Below, in pieces: positions 5,794 through 5,924 of a stretch of DNA of 5,924 nucleotides. Origin of the DNA: Chloroflexota bacterium (GTDB taxonomy: Bacteria > Chloroflexota > Anaerolineae > Aggregatilineales > UBA3940); the NCBI GenBank assembly GCA_011051745.1, contig DRKO01000099.1, positions 1 to 5,924 of the forward strand. Reading direction: 5' to 3'. Within the stretch, counting starts at the first letter, position 1. Every line of letters starts with the position of its first letter. A program made the position numbers and the translations under genes. The notes beneath the pieces were generated by a model. The model worked only from the letters and a program-made list of their open reading frames with translations. It was not told the DNA's origin and ran no database searches.

Positions 5794-5924
5794 CCTCCCC
5801 CCGCTCTCGGCGAACCGCTCGCTATACGCCATATGCTATTCGCCACATGCTCTATGCCATCCGCCATATGCCCTACACTCTACGCCCCCGTCCTCACCTG
5901 CCCCCCCTCCTCCCGCTCTCGGCG
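5794..5924. repeat. 19-nt direct repeat, copies 112 nt apart
   Basis: CCTCCCCCCGCTCTCGGCG at 5794-5812 recurs at 5906-5924 with one change (C to T at its sixth base). The second copy touches the window edge, so the match may continue. The offset of 112 nt equals 16 x 7, in register with the heptads between the copies, which suggests a larger tandem unit. Confidence 0.65.
5815..5884. repeat. Degenerate 7-nt tandem array (heptads)
   Basis: Read in steps of seven from 5815 the sequence gives CCGCTCG, CTATACG, CCATATG, CTATTCG, CCACATG, CTCTATG, CCATCCG and CCATATG (to 5870), then the weaker CCCTACA and CTCTACG (to 5884). The first eight all begin with C and end with G, and CCATATG recurs exactly 35 nt apart. 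A 7-nt period cannot hold one reading frame, so this is noncoding. It recalls the heptanucleotide STRR arrays of cyanobacteria. Confidence 0.6.

Larger units (their letters stand above)
5707..5924. other. Gene-free, C-rich repetitive intergenic region
   Basis: I find no supportable gene here on either strand. The plus strand is strongly C-rich, with runs such as those at 5753-5765 and 5794-5802 that make matching G-runs on the minus strand. CCCCCT (5714-5719) can pair with AGGGGG (5737-5742), and CCCTACG (5716-5722) can instead pair with CGTAGGG (5771-5777). GGGCGCGCCC (5781-5790) is a perfect palindrome. None of these has a U-run. The right part holds the heptad array and direct repeat listed separately. 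Confidence 0.6.

Noticed and set aside
5815..5924. CRISPR array
   Set aside because: Units of 7 nt and a single 19-nt repeat pair do not form repeats of 23-40 nt with regular unique spacers.

Overview
The window reads as a piece of a high-GC bacterial chromosome. My best guess is a Chloroflexota (Anaerolineae-like) genome. The basis is style rather than a marker gene: a Thr/Pro-rich lipoprotein linker, a secreted protein of SH3b repeats with Pro-rich spacers, a small stand-alone SWIM zinc-finger protein, and a C-rich repetitive intergenic tail. No phylogenetic marker or RNA gene is present, so this is inference.

Layout. Positions 1-3965 carry four tightly packed plus-strand genes: a PHP-fold metallohydrolase cut by the left edge (1-1037), an enoyl-CoA hydratase/isomerase (crotonase) family protein (1068-1862), a class I SAM-dependent methyltransferase (1866-2660), and a lipoprotein with an N-terminal PsbP-like region and two C-terminal beta-sandwich (FxLYD-like) repeats (2667-3965). 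Gaps of 30, 3 and 6 nt suggest one transcript. After an 82-nt spacer comes a secreted four-repeat SH3b protein (4048-5181). Its ATG has no adjacent Shine-Dalgarno, but a strong one lies 48 nt upstream and a potential 6-bp hairpin could bridge the gap.

A perfect 14-bp inverted repeat (5212-5250) sits between the SH3b gene and a convergent minus-strand gene for a 78-residue SWIM zinc-finger protein (5306-5542). Upstream of that gene, on the minus strand, a good sigma-70-type promoter (5677-5706) is followed after about 45 nt by a strong hairpin with a U-run (5597-5625). This arrangement fits either a small RNA of about 70 nt or a terminator/attenuator leader for the SWIM gene. It is the most interesting structure in the window.

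From about 5707 to the right edge I see no gene. This stretch is strongly C-rich on the plus strand and holds a degenerate array of 7-nt units (best over 5815-5870) and a 19-nt direct repeat whose copies are 112 nt (16 x 7) apart.

The first three genes encode probable cytosolic enzymes with no evident common pathway. The next two encode envelope proteins. I see no defence, mobile or biosynthetic system that the window clearly completes.
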